A stretch of DNA of 64,000 nt from an uncultured Gammaproteobacteria bacterium (lineage in GTDB: Bacteria > Pseudomonadota > Gammaproteobacteria > Pseudomonadales > Azotimanducaceae), in NCBI GenBank assembly GCA_913045175.1, contig CAJWQG010000009.1, positions 1 through 64,000 of the forward strand. The letters are read 5' to 3'. This document shows, in pieces, positions 1 through 8,795 of the stretch. Numbering within the stretch: the stretch's first letter is position 1; every line of letters begins with the position of its first letter. The notes under the pieces are model-generated. The model did no database searches, was not told the origin of the DNA, and saw only the letters and a program-made list of their open reading frames with translations. The position numbers were made by a program, and so were the translations under genes.

Positions 1-50
1 CCATTTTTCAACTGGAGCGGCAATTGCAAATTCTTCATGGCTCAATATTT

Positions 51-935
51 CTAAACAGGAATAGAAGTCCCGGCGCCGTTATGGGTGACGGGGTTTTGTG
101 GAACGTCGGGAAAAATCTCTCGGAACAGACTTAACATGTTCATGGTAGATCGCCGGTCGGCTGCCTCGTGTATTTTCCCGGGGCCACCCAGGGTAGCAGG
201 TAACGCAAACCCGTGGGGTGTTTTTGCGTGATCATTAAAGCACCAGTCAACGTCCGCGGCATCCATCTCGTCGAAAAAGCGTTTTCTGCTTTCGCGGGGA
301 ACCAGCTGATCTTTAGCACCATTCTCTATGACGATTGTTGTATTGGTGTTGTAGTGGTTTGTGCAGTCTTTTATCGGTGGTCTTTCGACACCTCTTCGAG
401 CGGGATTGGGATCCTCGCCAGTCTGCAATAGTCCATGAAATGATACGACGCCGCCCAGATTCAATCCGCCTCGTACTGCCTCTAGCACTGCGCAACCACC
501 AAAGCAGTAACCGATCGCTGCTCCAGGGGTAGATGAATCAACAGAGGGATGAGCGAGACCCTGATCCAGCCATTCCTGAAGTAGCGCACGGAATCTTTCG
601 TAGTCGTGGTCTAGTGCTACCATCGCCTCGAAGGTTCGGACCATGAACGATGCTGCGTCACTCTCGTCGGACGGAAACATGCGCTCCTCCGGAGGTAACG
701 TATCGCCGTAAAGATCGATGGCAAAACCCACGTAACCGACTCGTGCGAGATACTCAGCGACATCGACATCAAAGAACTTCAATCCCTGAAAGTTGTGAAT
801 CACCAGGACTAACGGTCTGGGACCAACGGATTCCGGTGGAGCAACCAGGTGACCCAGGTAGTCGTTATCACGAAAACTAAAGCTGATGTCTGCTCGCTGC
901 AGATCAGGAGCTGGTGGCCATTCCGAGATAGGCAT
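51..935 (-). CDS. Dienelactone hydrolase family protein
   Basis: Cytoplasmic alpha/beta hydrolase of 294 residues, expected to cleave a lactone or ester. The sequence shows the family nucleophile elbow GYCFGGCA near residue 143, in which Cys replaces the usual Ser, an acidic residue in GAKDQLVP and a histidine in TPHGFALP, which together form the Cys-Asp-His triad of dienelactone hydrolases. The length is slightly above the usual 230-280. Upstream of the start lies the repeat-bearing intergenic region 936-1247. The 50 bases before the stop at the window edge show nothing recognisable. The substrate cannot be read from the sequence. Confidence 0.85.
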   Translation of the reverse strand: MPISEWPPAPDLQRADISFSFRDNDYLGHLVAPPESVGPRPLVLVIHNFQGLKFFDVDVAEYLARVGYVGFAIDLYGDTLPPEERMFPSDESDAASFMVRTFEAMVALDHDYERFRALLQEWLDQGLAHPSVDSSTPGAAIGYCFGGCAVLEAVRGGLNLGGVVSFHGLLQTGEDPNPARRGVERPPIKDCTNHYNTNTTIVIENGAKDQLVPRESRKRFFDEMDAADVDWCFNDHAKTPHGFALPATLGGPGKIHEAADRRSTMNMLSLFREIFPDVPQNPVTHNGAGTSIPV

Positions 936-1039
936 ATGGTCTTGTCCTTGAGGGTTTTACTGCAAACGACGCACTATAAAGTAAATGGGGCCGGAGTAGA
1001 ATGGTGCTCACTTTTGGTCCGTCAAGGGTGTACGCAGTT

Positions 1040-1186
1040 GGTCCTGGGAGTTGTTTTTCTCCGCGGCTTGCGACCCTCCGGGTTGCCCTCAACTCCTCCA
1101 CAAGCCCCTTCGGGTCCGATGGCGGTCCCCTCGCTCCCCCATTTCGGCGCTGCGCCTGAAGGCTACGAAAAACAACTCCCAGGACC
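1040..1186. repeat. Family A repeat, copy 1, with 20-bp terminal inverted repeats
   Basis: A 147-bp element bounded by a perfect 20-bp inverted repeat (1040-1059 against 1167-1186). A near-identical copy lies in opposite orientation at 45678-45821; the two differ only at a few bases in the middle. It fills most of the 312-bp gap 936-1247 and encodes no transposase, so it resembles a MITE or REP-type non-autonomous element. A degenerate 31-base motif (983-1013) to its left is also found beside copy 2. Long open frames through it are by-products of its GC-rich sequence. Confidence 0.85.
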
Positions 1187-1247
1187 GACTGCTGCATATT
1201 CGGGCACCGTGTATTCCTGTCCAGTGCAATGAAAGCCGCGTTAGAGT

Positions 1248-2060
1248 ATGTTTATGGGTATAGGGGGGGATGTAAGCATCCAAATAGCAGACAGCATTAC
1301 CAAGCTTGGTCCGGAGTTTTCTGGTGCGATTCTCGTGGCGGGTTCTCATGGGGGGCGTTACTGTGGCTATCTGGCAGCCCTCGCTGGTCTGCGGGGGGTC
1401 ATACTGAATGATGCAGGCGTTGGCCTAGATAAGGCAGGCCTGGGTTCACTCGAATACCTACAGCCACTGGGTGTGGCAGCCGCAACGGTGAGCAATAGTT
1501 CGGCGCGTATCGGCGATGGCGCAGATATGGTCGAGCGAGGTCGTATTAGCCACTGCAATCAAGTGGCGCGTGAATTGGGTTGTGAAGTCGGTCAGACATG
1601 CGATGAAGCGGCGGAATGTATGAGCCGCGGACAAACCTATACGGGTGACGTGCCTGCTTACGAAGAATCCCGAGCAATACTCAAAGAGACACCGGTCCGC
1701 GTGATTGCCTGCGACTCGGCGGCCCTTGTTGAGAGCGATGATGCTGGCGCGATTATCATTACCGGTTCCCACGGTGGCGTTCTGGCGGGTCGACCTGGAT
1801 ATGGGATAGCGGCACAGGCGCACGGCGCTGTATTTAACGATGCCGGCTTTGGGATCGATCAGGCGGGAATACAGAGACTCAGTGTATTAGAACAGGCGGG
1901 CATTCCGGCAGTTACGGTCGATGCAGCGACTGCTCGCATTGGCGATGCACGCTCAGCCTGGGAAAGTGGTGTCATCTCGGGCCGAAATGCGTTGGCAGCG
2001 GATCGTGGTGTTGCGATCGGTGCGTCGGTGCCTGAATTTGTGGAAATGCTTAGTTCGTAA
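1248..2060 (+). CDS. Internally duplicated protein of unknown function (SHGG/NDAG/ARIGD repeats)
   Basis: A 270-residue soluble protein I cannot assign to a named family. It is a tandem duplication: SHGG at 33 and 174, NDAG at 54 and 197, ARIGD at 86 and 229, giving a unit of about 142 residues. Each unit has a hydrophobic strand before SHGG, a glycine-rich turn and an Asn-Asp-Ala-Gly motif, which suggests a nucleotide- or phosphate-binding alpha/beta fold, but this is inference. No signal peptide or membrane segment is seen. The start is uncertain (1248 or 1254; no clear ribosome site). It lies 57 bases before the ThDP enzyme and probably shares its transcript, so a role in that enzyme's pathway is plausible. 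Confidence 0.7.
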   Translation: MFMGIGGDVSIQIADSITKLGPEFSGAILVAGSHGGRYCGYLAALAGLRGVILNDAGVGLDKAGLGSLEYLQPLGVAAATVSNSSARIGDGADMVERGRISHCNQVARELGCEVGQTCDEAAECMSRGQTYTGDVPAYEESRAILKETPVRVIACDSAALVESDDAGAIIITGSHGGVLAGRPGYGIAAQAHGAVFNDAGFGIDQAGIQRLSVLEQAGIPAVTVDAATARIGDARSAWESGVISGRNALAADRGVAIGASVPEFVEMLSS

Positions 2061-2117
2061 TGAGACTAGAAGCACGATGTTAACTTTTAGGATAACAACC
2101 AGGTAATAGGAGGATTG

Positions 2118-3848
2118 ATGTCGACAGTATCCATGAACGGAGGCAGGGCTCTTGCGGAAATGCTAAAGCTCCATGATCCTGCTCCAATGTTTGGCATGGC
2201 CGGTTTTCAGCTACTGCCTTTCTACGAGGCTGTGCGGGAACTGGGTCTTACCCATTCTTTGATCAACGATGAGCGGTGTGGAATTTTCGCCGCCGATGCG
2301 TGGGCCAGGGTAACGGGCAGGCCTGGAATTTGCGATGCAACCCTGGGGCCAGGAGCAACTAACCTGCTCACTGGATTGGTTGAGTCACTGAACGCGGGCG
2401 TGCCCCTTGTCGTTATCGTTGGTAACAGCAATCGCGATCACTCCTGGAAAAACATGACCCAGGAGACCCGGCAATCGGCGATGCTTGAACCCGCCGTCAA
2501 GTCGTTGATTAGAATCGAACAGGGCCTGCGTATTCCGGAACTCGTGCGACGAGCCTATAGCGTAGCCACTTCTGGTCGTCCTGGTCCGGTTATTCTGGAT
2601 GTGCCTGAGGATATTGCTCATGGCGATTTTGAATTCCCTGCTGATGATTTCTATGCGGATCCAAACACCATATCAATACCGGCAATGCGCTCCCGGCCCG
2701 GTCGGGATGTGCTGGCACAAGCGGCCGAAAAATTAGGAAACGCAGAACGCCCGGTGATTCTTGCAGGAGGTGGCGTACATCTCTCCGGTGCTTACGATGA
2801 ACTGCTTAATCTGGCCGAGGCAATCCAGAGTCCGGTCGCGCAGACCCTGAGCGGCAAAGGGGCGATCCCCTGCACGCACCCGCTCAGTGTGGGATTGTTT
2901 GGACGCTGGTCGAGAATTGCCAACGAACTGATCGAATCGTCCGACTGTTTGCTATCCGTCGGTTGCAAGATGGGTGAGATCGCCACGAAACGCTACACGC
3001 TACCACCTGGTGAGGTTCCGTTTATCCATCTTGATATTGTCGCTGAGGAAATTGGCCGTACCACGCCCACTGATATAGCACTGTGGGGTGATGCTGCCGA
3101 GGGGTTGCGAGATCTGCATGAACTGGTAGCTGCCGATGCAGACGCTATTCAGGATCGGCGCAAAGACTATCTGGCAGAAATCTCCAAGCGCATGACAGAG
3201 TGGCGCGCCGAGGCTGAACCCAGATATACCTCGGACGAGCGTCCAATAGATATGTCGCGGATGATTCGTGAGCTGCAGGGTGTTATGCCGGAAGACGGTA
3301 TACTCGTGGTTGATGGTGGGTTCGCGGCGCACTGGACAGGGTTGCTCTATGACTCACAGCGATCCGGTCGCAGTTATATCGCCAACCGGGGTTTTGCATC
3401 GATTGGTTACGGCTTGCCTGGAGTGATAGGGGCACAGCTGGGTGCGTCGGACTCGCCCGTGGTTGGGCTGACTGGCGATGCAGGTTTTAACATGATGATA
3501 GGTGAACTCGAAACCGCTCGCCGTCTGGGTCTCGGCTTTACGCTGGCCGTTGTGAACAATGCAGCCTCTGGGTATGTAAAGGCGTTGCAACATAACATGT
3601 ACGGTCAAGGCAGTTACCAGTCAAGTGATCTGGACGAAACCAATTACGCGAACGTCGCCCGTGAGATGGGTTGTCATGGCATCCGAGTGGAAGACCCGGC
3701 TGAACTGGGTTCGGCATTCTCTGAGGGCATGGCAGAGCGTGACAAACCGACAATTATCGATGTTGTAGTGACGCGAGATCCGTCGAAGATGTTACCGGGT
3801 GTTGATAGTCGAACGATGGTGGTAATGAAGGGAGACAGGCCTGCCTAG
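2118..3848 (+). CDS. ThDP-dependent enzyme, acetolactate synthase large-subunit-like
   Basis: A 576-residue thiamine diphosphate enzyme with the three-domain order of the acetolactate synthase/benzaldehyde lyase/oxalyl-CoA decarboxylase superfamily. The N-terminal pyrimidine domain carries the catalytic Glu in INDERCGIFAADAWAR; the C-terminal domain has the ThDP/Mg motif beginning GDAGFNMM and ending in VVNN. The ATG at 2118 is chosen because TAGGAGG ends at 2113; an in-frame TTG lies at 2115. No regulatory small subunit (ilvN) is adjacent, so a catabolic decarboxylase or ligase is more likely than branched-chain amino-acid synthesis. It precedes the E1 alpha/beta genes and follows the duplicated SHGG protein. 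Confidence 0.88.
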   Translation: MSTVSMNGGRALAEMLKLHDPAPMFGMAGFQLLPFYEAVRELGLTHSLINDERCGIFAADAWARVTGRPGICDATLGPGATNLLTGLVESLNAGVPLVVIVGNSNRDHSWKNMTQETRQSAMLEPAVKSLIRIEQGLRIPELVRRAYSVATSGRPGPVILDVPEDIAHGDFEFPADDFYADPNTISIPAMRSRPGRDVLAQAAEKLGNAERPVILAGGGVHLSGAYDELLNLAEAIQSPVAQTLSGKGAIPCTHPLSVGLFGRWSRIANELIESSDCLLSVGCKMGEIATKRYTLPPGEVPFIHLDIVAEEIGRTTPTDIALWGDAAEGLRDLHELVAADADAIQDRRKDYLAEISKRMTEWRAEAEPRYTSDERPIDMSRMIRELQGVMPEDGILVVDGGFAAHWTGLLYDSQRSGRSYIANRGFASIGYGLPGVIGAQLGASDSPVVGLTGDAGFNMMIGELETARRLGLGFTLAVVNNAASGYVKALQHNMYGQGSYQSSDLDETNYANVAREMGCHGIRVEDPAELGSAFSEGMAERDKPTIIDVVVTRDPSKMLPGVDSRTMVVMKGDRPA

Positions 3849-3995
3849 CAGCAAGGCTAAACCGATACAGGGATGTATCGGCCGCAAATCGACGACGTAA
3901 GTCGTTTATTTGTCGCGAGCGGGCTAAGGCCGGCGACTTTGAAAAAGTGTAGGACAGCACTTTTTCAGCAAAATAATAAAGAAGGGGGAAACAAA
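3849..3995 (+). other. Structured intergenic region with three hairpins
   Basis: Between two co-directional genes lie an 8-bp perfect stem with a GGGA loop (3862-3881), a 5-6 bp stem with a GTAA loop (3891-3906) and a 9-bp perfect stem made of GAAAAAGTG and its complement (3941-3966). The last stem, U-rich on its 3' side, could act as an attenuator or partial terminator between the ThDP enzyme and E1 genes. The first stem-loop, read on the minus strand, has the same CATCCCTG apex as hairpins in the 112-bp repeats at 19.2 and 45.5 kb. No known riboswitch class was recognised. Confidence 0.6.
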
Positions 3996-4961
3996 ATGGC
4001 TCTTAGTGCTGAGAAACAACTAGAGATGCTGCGCACAATGCAAACCATACGTCGCTTTGAGGAGCGAGCTTCTGAGGACTATATAGGAGGTGCCATCTAC
4101 GGTGTGGTGCACTGTTATATCGGTGAGGAAGCAGTGGCGACAGGAATATGTAGCGCGCTCAATATCGATGATCGCATTATTAGCACACACCGTGGTCATG
4201 GGCATTGCATCGCCAAGGGTGCTGATCTCAATCGCATGATGGCAGAACTTTATGGTCGGGCGACGGGATACTGCAAGGGCAAGGGCGGCTCGATGCACAT
4301 TGCGGATTTCAGCATCGGCATGCTGGGTGCTAATGGCATCGTGGCAGGAGGTATTCCCATTGTGACTGGGGCCGGTTTAGCTGCCCAACTAGAGGGGAAA
4401 GGTCAGGTAGCGGTTTCGTTCTTTGGAGATGGCGCTTCAAATGCGGGGCCATTCCATGAGTCGATCAATATTGCTTCGGCTTGGAAATTGCCAATGATCT
4501 ACGTGTGTGAAAACAATCTGTGGTCTGCCGATACGGAGGCTAAGGGTACCTTAGCGTTGGAAGACATAGCCGCTCGTGCTGCCGGTTATGGCATTCCGGG
4601 CGTGATCGTGGATGGTAACGATGTGCTGGCCGTTAACGAGGTTGCCGAGGCAGCGATTGCAAGAGCGCGAGCCGGCGAGGGGCCCAGCCTGATTGAATGC
4701 AAGACCTATCGCCAGCGTACTCATACGGAGAGAAAGGAAGCCATAGACAATCGGCCGGCGGAACAGGTTGCAGCGTGGATGGAAAGAGATCCGATAAAAC
4801 TATTCGCTGCTGATCTGATTGAGCGGGAGGTTATGACCGAGGAAGACTGGAAGAAAATGGAAGAGGAAATCGCCCAGGAAGTCCTGGACGCGGTGAAATT
4901 TGCCGAAGAGAGTCCGTTTCCGGACCCGGAAGAGGCACTCGTAGACGTTTTTGCGGAGTAG
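3996..4961 (+). CDS. 2-oxoacid dehydrogenase E1 component, alpha subunit
   Basis: A 321-residue ThDP-dependent alpha subunit of the pyruvate/acetoin dehydrogenase E1 type. The signature GKGGSMHIAD and the ThDP motif GDGASNAGPFHESINIA followed by VCENN are present. The start at 3996 is preceded by GAAGGGGG and begins MALSAEKQLE; a 41-residue upstream extension of the frame lies in the hairpin region and is rejected. The length fits AcoA/PdhA-type subunits. The beta subunit follows after 26 bases. No E2 or E3 gene is nearby, so pyruvate, acetoin and branched-chain substrates cannot be told apart. Confidence 0.92.
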   Translation: MALSAEKQLEMLRTMQTIRRFEERASEDYIGGAIYGVVHCYIGEEAVATGICSALNIDDRIISTHRGHGHCIAKGADLNRMMAELYGRATGYCKGKGGSMHIADFSIGMLGANGIVAGGIPIVTGAGLAAQLEGKGQVAVSFFGDGASNAGPFHESINIASAWKLPMIYVCENNLWSADTEAKGTLALEDIAARAAGYGIPGVIVDGNDVLAVNEVAEAAIARARAGEGPSLIECKTYRQRTHTERKEAIDNRPAEQVAAWMERDPIKLFAADLIEREVMTEEDWKKMEEEIAQEVLDAVKFAEESPFPDPEEALVDVFAE

Positions 4962-4987
4962 CTACACGAAATCTAGGGGGAATCACA

Positions 4988-5941
4988 ATGCGAACAGTTA
5001 CCTATTCTCAGGCCGGTTTGGAAGCGGTCATGGAGGAAATGCAGAAAGATGATAAGACAATTCATCTTTCTACTAATGCGCCGGCTGCACTCACCGACTC
5101 ATTCGGAACTTCACGGGTGAGAGCGACACCGATTGCAGAAGGTGGATTCACCGGTATTGCCCTGGGGGCCGCAGGCTCCGGCTTCAGGCCCATCGTCAAC
5201 TGGAGCATGGTGACGTTTTCCTTCGTCGCCATGGACCAGATCGTCAATCAGGTGTCGAAAATCCACTACATGTTTGGCGGACAGGCGAAGTTTCCCATTA
5301 CCTTTCGCACCTCTTGCGGCGGTGGTGGGCGGATGGCTGCCCAGCACTCTCAGAATCCGTATTCCATGTTTATGAACCTAGCTGGCCTGAAGATGATCCT
5401 GCCATCGACACCTTACGACCTGAAGGGTCTACTCAAATCGGCGATCCGCGAGGACAACCCGGTTATCTCATTCGAGGCGGGCAACATGTATGCGTTTGAA
5501 GGTGAAATACCTGAGGAAGAATACACGCTGCCATTGGGTGAGGCCCACATTTTACGCGAGGGCACTGATGTTACGGTGGTTACCCTGGGTCGGATGTTGC
5601 ATGACACCCTTCCTGCTGCGGAAATACTCGACAAGGAAGGCGTATCGGTAGAGATAATCGATCCTCGTACCCTGGTACCCATGGACGTTGACACCATCAG
5701 GGCTTCGGTACAGAAGACCGGTCGGTTAGTGATCGTTGATGCAGCCGGTGCGACCGCTGGTGCCACGGCTGAGATTGCCACGGCAGCAACCGAGCATGCG
5801 GAGACCTTTGCGGCTATGAAGGCGCCGGTTAAGCGTATATGCGCGTTCAATGTTCCGATTCCCTATAGCCCAACGCTTGAGGATCATGTGTTCCCGGATG
5901 CCGACAAGATATTGGCAGGTATCAGAGAAGTCCTGGCGTAG
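4988..5941 (+). CDS. 2-oxoacid dehydrogenase E1 component, beta subunit
   Basis: A 317-residue transketolase-like beta subunit pairing with the preceding alpha subunit to form an alpha2beta2 E1. It has the N-terminal pyrimidine-binding domain (IAEGGFTGIALGAA) and the C-terminal transketolase domain (VTLGRMLHDTLPAAEIL, IDPRTLVPMD). A strong ribosome site, AGGGGG, sits before the ATG. The gene ends nine bases from the convergent DUF3080 gene, so the operon stops here without an E2 acyltransferase; the partner must be encoded elsewhere if the complex is conventional. Confidence 0.92.
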   Translation: MRTVTYSQAGLEAVMEEMQKDDKTIHLSTNAPAALTDSFGTSRVRATPIAEGGFTGIALGAAGSGFRPIVNWSMVTFSFVAMDQIVNQVSKIHYMFGGQAKFPITFRTSCGGGGRMAAQHSQNPYSMFMNLAGLKMILPSTPYDLKGLLKSAIREDNPVISFEAGNMYAFEGEIPEEEYTLPLGEAHILREGTDVTVVTLGRMLHDTLPAAEILDKEGVSVEIIDPRTLVPMDVDTIRASVQKTGRLVIVDAAGATAGATAEIATAATEHAETFAAMKAPVKRICAFNVPIPYSPTLEDHVFPDADKILAGIREVLA

Positions 5942-5949
5942 TCGCTAAA

Positions 5950-7029
5950 TCATCCGGCTGGAAGGTAGCCGCATTGCTTCAGGAGGGGTTCGAGCGATCT
6001 GACATGTCGTGATAACGCGAAGACCGAACGGTCCAGCAGGAGGTCCCGCTGTTCCCGCCAGGCAGTGTATGCAGATGGTTCGCCGATGCTGAGTTTACCT
6101 TCCAAAGATCGGAGTAACGGAAACAGGGAGTAATGGTCCCGATTCAGACGCGCCACCAGCGGCTGGATAGATCCGATCAGGAACTGTCGAACCACTGCGT
6201 GGAATCTGTCTGCAACCTTCGTTTTCATGTCCTTGAAACACAGCGGTCGTCTTGCAAGCCGTGAATTCAGGATGGCGGTGCCCATAGCAAGTTCATCATT
6301 GAATACCATCCATTGGCTTAGATGCTCCCCGGCATTGCCCCATCTGATGATCGATAACTGAGCTTCCAGTCGTGCTGAGTCTACCCGGTAGTCTCCTGCT
6401 AACCACGCGTCGATATCATTGTTAAGGCGTGAAAGGGCCAGCTCAAGTTGAGGATCCAGTGGTGGAAGCTCAGATAAGCTTCGGTACTTCCATAGTTCAC
6501 GGAATTCTTTGCTTCCCAGCGTCGCTTGCCAGATTAGCGATGGAAGTAGTTCACGTTTTTTCTCTGTTACTTGCTGCAGGTAAGCGCGGAGTTCCTGATC
6601 TTTGAGCTGCGCCTGGCAGTCGCCTGACAATCGGAGGAATTTGAGTTCGTATACCAGACGCTGAGATGGCAGGGCCAGTTTCCCCAGACTGGAGTTACGT
6701 TTCGCAATCAGATTCTGCAGTTCGCAATCCCCAAGCTGCAGGTATTCGATAGGATTGACACTGCCAGTTTCTAACGTCATTGTCAGGTCGCGAACACGGG
6801 GCAACCTGGGCATCGCTGATGACATTGCTGGTTGCTCCACGGATTCATCCAACACCCGCATTAAACGTTCGTTGTAGTCGCGAACCTGTATCTGCAAACT
6901 GTTCTCAATGCGTTCGCAGGCAGCAACGACGATTAGCGCTATGACCAGCGTCCAACGGTTTAACCGGAATACCTTCACACCTGCAAAAATAGCATCTGTC
7001 GGATCAGTTACCAAAAGTAAATTCCCCAT
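5950..7029 (-). CDS. DUF3080 family lipoprotein
   Basis: A protein of 359 residues matching the DUF3080 family of gammaproteobacterial lipoproteins by its conserved blocks LPRVRDLTM, LGDCELQNLIAKRNSSLGKL and PSQRLVYELKFLRL. The N-terminus has a hydrophobic stretch ending in the lipobox VAAC (Cys38), so the mature protein should be lipid-anchored. With the ATG at 7029 the signal peptide has a long, partly acidic leader; a GTG at 6978 would give a more typical lipoprotein signal but has a poorly spaced ribosome site. Function of the family is unknown. It diverges from the hydratase at 7113. Confidence 0.8.
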   Translation of the reverse strand: MGNLLLVTDPTDAIFAGVKVFRLNRWTLVIALIVVAACERIENSLQIQVRDYNERLMRVLDESVEQPAMSSAMPRLPRVRDLTMTLETGSVNPIEYLQLGDCELQNLIAKRNSSLGKLALPSQRLVYELKFLRLSGDCQAQLKDQELRAYLQQVTEKKRELLPSLIWQATLGSKEFRELWKYRSLSELPPLDPQLELALSRLNNDIDAWLAGDYRVDSARLEAQLSIIRWGNAGEHLSQWMVFNDELAMGTAILNSRLARRPLCFKDMKTKVADRFHAVVRQFLIGSIQPLVARLNRDHYSLFPLLRSLEGKLSIGEPSAYTAWREQRDLLLDRSVFALSRHVRSLEPLLKQCGYLPAG

Positions 7030-7112
7030 TTTGGCTCAACGGATTTGATTCCGTTGTCTCGTTCAAAGTAACCTCTCGCTACTTTTTCAGTAGTAATTAC
7101 GAGGGGTTCACC
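7030..7112. promoter_or_regulatory. Divergent promoter region with a dyad
   Basis: The 83 bases between the divergent DUF3080 and hydratase genes contain an interrupted dyad at about 7037-7056 (AACGGA, then TTTGATT, then CCGTT), a possible operator or hairpin in the leader of the DUF3080 gene, and GAGGGG before the ATG at 7113. No sigma-70 boxes could be assigned with confidence. Confidence 0.35.
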
Positions 7113-7871
7113 ATGGTAGATCGTATTCAGGACAGTGCAGATAGAATTGTCGCAGCAATGGCGGCAGGCGAATTGAGACCGATATTGTCTGCGGAGTCGC
7201 CACTTGATCTCGATAGCGCCTATGAGATTCAGGCGAAAGTGGTTGCCCAGTCGGGCATGACCATAGGCGGATTCAAAGCCGCGCTCAGCAACGAAGCGGG
7301 CCAGAAAGCAATGGGGGTGAGTGAACCTGTGTTTGGTGTGCTTCCCAAAGCCGGCGAAGGTGCATCTGGTGATTCGTTTAATCTCAGCGATTTACATGGC
7401 CCGGTCATCGAAACTGAGATTGGCCATCGTGTTGGCGCCGCAATAAGCGCGCCGGTAACACCAGAGACGGTTTGGGATTACCTCGAAAAGGCGATTCCCG
7501 TGTTTGAAATCGCAGATCCTGCTTTTGCACCCGGCGGCTCACGAACGGGCGCTGATCTGGTCGCGGTAAATTCTGCGGCTGCTGCTTTTGTTCCAGGTGA
7601 TACAGCCGCATCGTTAGATAACTTGGACTCGGTCCGGGTGGTGATGTCACGCGACGGTGAACAGTTGTCCGAAGGGGTGGGTACTGACGCCATGGGTGGT
7701 CAGATCCAGGCGGTATGCTGGCTGATCAATAAGGCGATTGCTCATGGCTATACCCTTGAACCCGGCCAGTTGCTGATGACCGGCGCATTGGGTGGCCCCC
7801 AACCTGGAAAAGCAGGCCACTATGTAGGGGATTACGGCGACTTCGGTCGAATCGAATTTGACCTAATTTGA
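7113..7871 (+). CDS. 2-keto-4-pentenoate hydratase (MhpD) family protein
   Basis: A 252-residue enzyme of the fumarylacetoacetase-like superfamily, MhpD branch, which adds water to 2-hydroxypenta-2,4-dienoate-type substrates or decarboxylates related oxo-acids. Family features are the N-terminal helical part, the metal-binding acidic segment IETEIGHRVGA and the C-terminal LMTGALGG. The strong GAGGGG ribosome site supports the start. It ends 12 bases from the convergent PhyH gene. A role in aromatic meta-cleavage is not supported by neighbours, so the substrate is open. Confidence 0.85.
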   Translation: MVDRIQDSADRIVAAMAAGELRPILSAESPLDLDSAYEIQAKVVAQSGMTIGGFKAALSNEAGQKAMGVSEPVFGVLPKAGEGASGDSFNLSDLHGPVIETEIGHRVGAAISAPVTPETVWDYLEKAIPVFEIADPAFAPGGSRTGADLVAVNSAAAAFVPGDTAASLDNLDSVRVVMSRDGEQLSEGVGTDAMGGQIQAVCWLINKAIAHGYTLEPGQLLMTGALGGPQPGKAGHYVGDYGDFGRIEFDLI

Positions 7872-7883
7872 CCTGGTGAGGGT

Positions 7884-8795
7884 CTAGGTCTCGGGCTTTA
7901 GCTCACCCAGTCCATATTGACCTCGAGCCACCCACTCGTGATTCCCTTCGGTACCGCCGTATCCCAAATAGGTTTTGAAACCGAGTAGTGCCAGCAGATC
8001 GTCGGAGGCCTCTTCCACAACTTCCGGAGAGGTGCCGAGCTGAAAATTTTCCTGCTGCCGAAACTGAGGCGCACAAAAACCCGTATTGATACCGACTCGA
8101 GACTGGTTGGTGGCGTTTAGACCGGTTGAATGCCAGGTACGTCCGTCGAAGATGGCAACACTACCAGCAGGACCGTTTGCTGGTGTCCAGTCGGCATTCG
8201 TGTCTAACTTGGGGTCCGGTTCCCTGCCAGAGAGGTGGCTGCCGGGAACCAGGATCGTTGCGCCATTTTCTTCAGTAAAGTCGTCCAGCATCCACATGGC
8301 GTTGCAGACAACGGCCGGTGAAATTATCGAGGGATTATCGTCGCCGATGACATGATGGCCTTTGTGCTCCTTGCGGTTAATGGCGCCGGCTCTGATCAGG
8401 GGTTCTTTTTTCTCGTTGGAAGGTGGAGGCATCCAGAACTGATCACGATGGAACTCCAAAGAGCCGCCGGGGTGCGCGATATGTGCGTTGATAGACGACA
8501 GAAGATATCCCGGCCCCAGAACGTGATCGACAACTGCTCGATAGTCCGCTTGAAACAAGAGGTCGCGAAATACCTTGCCCTTGTTTACCAGGAATTTGAC
8601 AAGCTGTTTGCCAATGGGATTGACCCACGTTTTATCAAGTTGCTCTTCTGATTCTACCTGTTCGAACAGGCGAACACGTAGGGCGTCCACTTCTTTGTCG
8701 GACAGGACATTGGCCAGCACGCAGTAACCGAACTCGTCCATATTGGACTTTGCAACCTGAAGATCTCTTGTTGGTACCGGGTGAGAGGCAGTCAT
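7884..8795 (-). CDS. Phytanoyl-CoA dioxygenase (PhyH) family protein
   Basis: A 303-residue Fe(II)/2-oxoglutarate dioxygenase. The iron-binding His-X-Asp is seen in FHRDQFW and the distal histidine in RTWHSTGLN, followed by a 2-oxoglutarate-binding Arg in NQSRVGIN. A conserved segment ENGATILVPGSHLSG is typical of PhyH proteins. The start codon overlaps the stop of the HprK-like gene (ATGA at 8792-8795), so the two are translationally coupled and the oxygenase is the last gene of a three-gene cassette. Substrate is unknown; PhyH members hydroxylate fatty acyl-CoAs, small amines, or modified peptides. Confidence 0.88.
   Translation of the reverse strand: MTASHPVPTRDLQVAKSNMDEFGYCVLANVLSDKEVDALRVRLFEQVESEEQLDKTWVNPIGKQLVKFLVNKGKVFRDLLFQADYRAVVDHVLGPGYLLSSINAHIAHPGGSLEFHRDQFWMPPPSNEKKEPLIRAGAINRKEHKGHHVIGDDNPSIISPAVVCNAMWMLDDFTEENGATILVPGSHLSGREPDPKLDTNADWTPANGPAGSVAIFDGRTWHSTGLNATNQSRVGINTGFCAPQFRQQENFQLGTSPEVVEEASDDLLALLGFKTYLGYGGTEGNHEWVARGQYGLGELKPET

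Noticed and set aside
849-1349. Overlapping open frames of 70-127 codons on both strands
   Set aside because: They run through the Family A repeat and the dienelactone hydrolase gene, have arginine/proline-rich random composition and no ribosome sites.
3873-3995. N-terminal extension of the E1 alpha subunit
   Set aside because: The extension lies in the hairpin region, and a good ribosome site with the family-typical start is at 3996.
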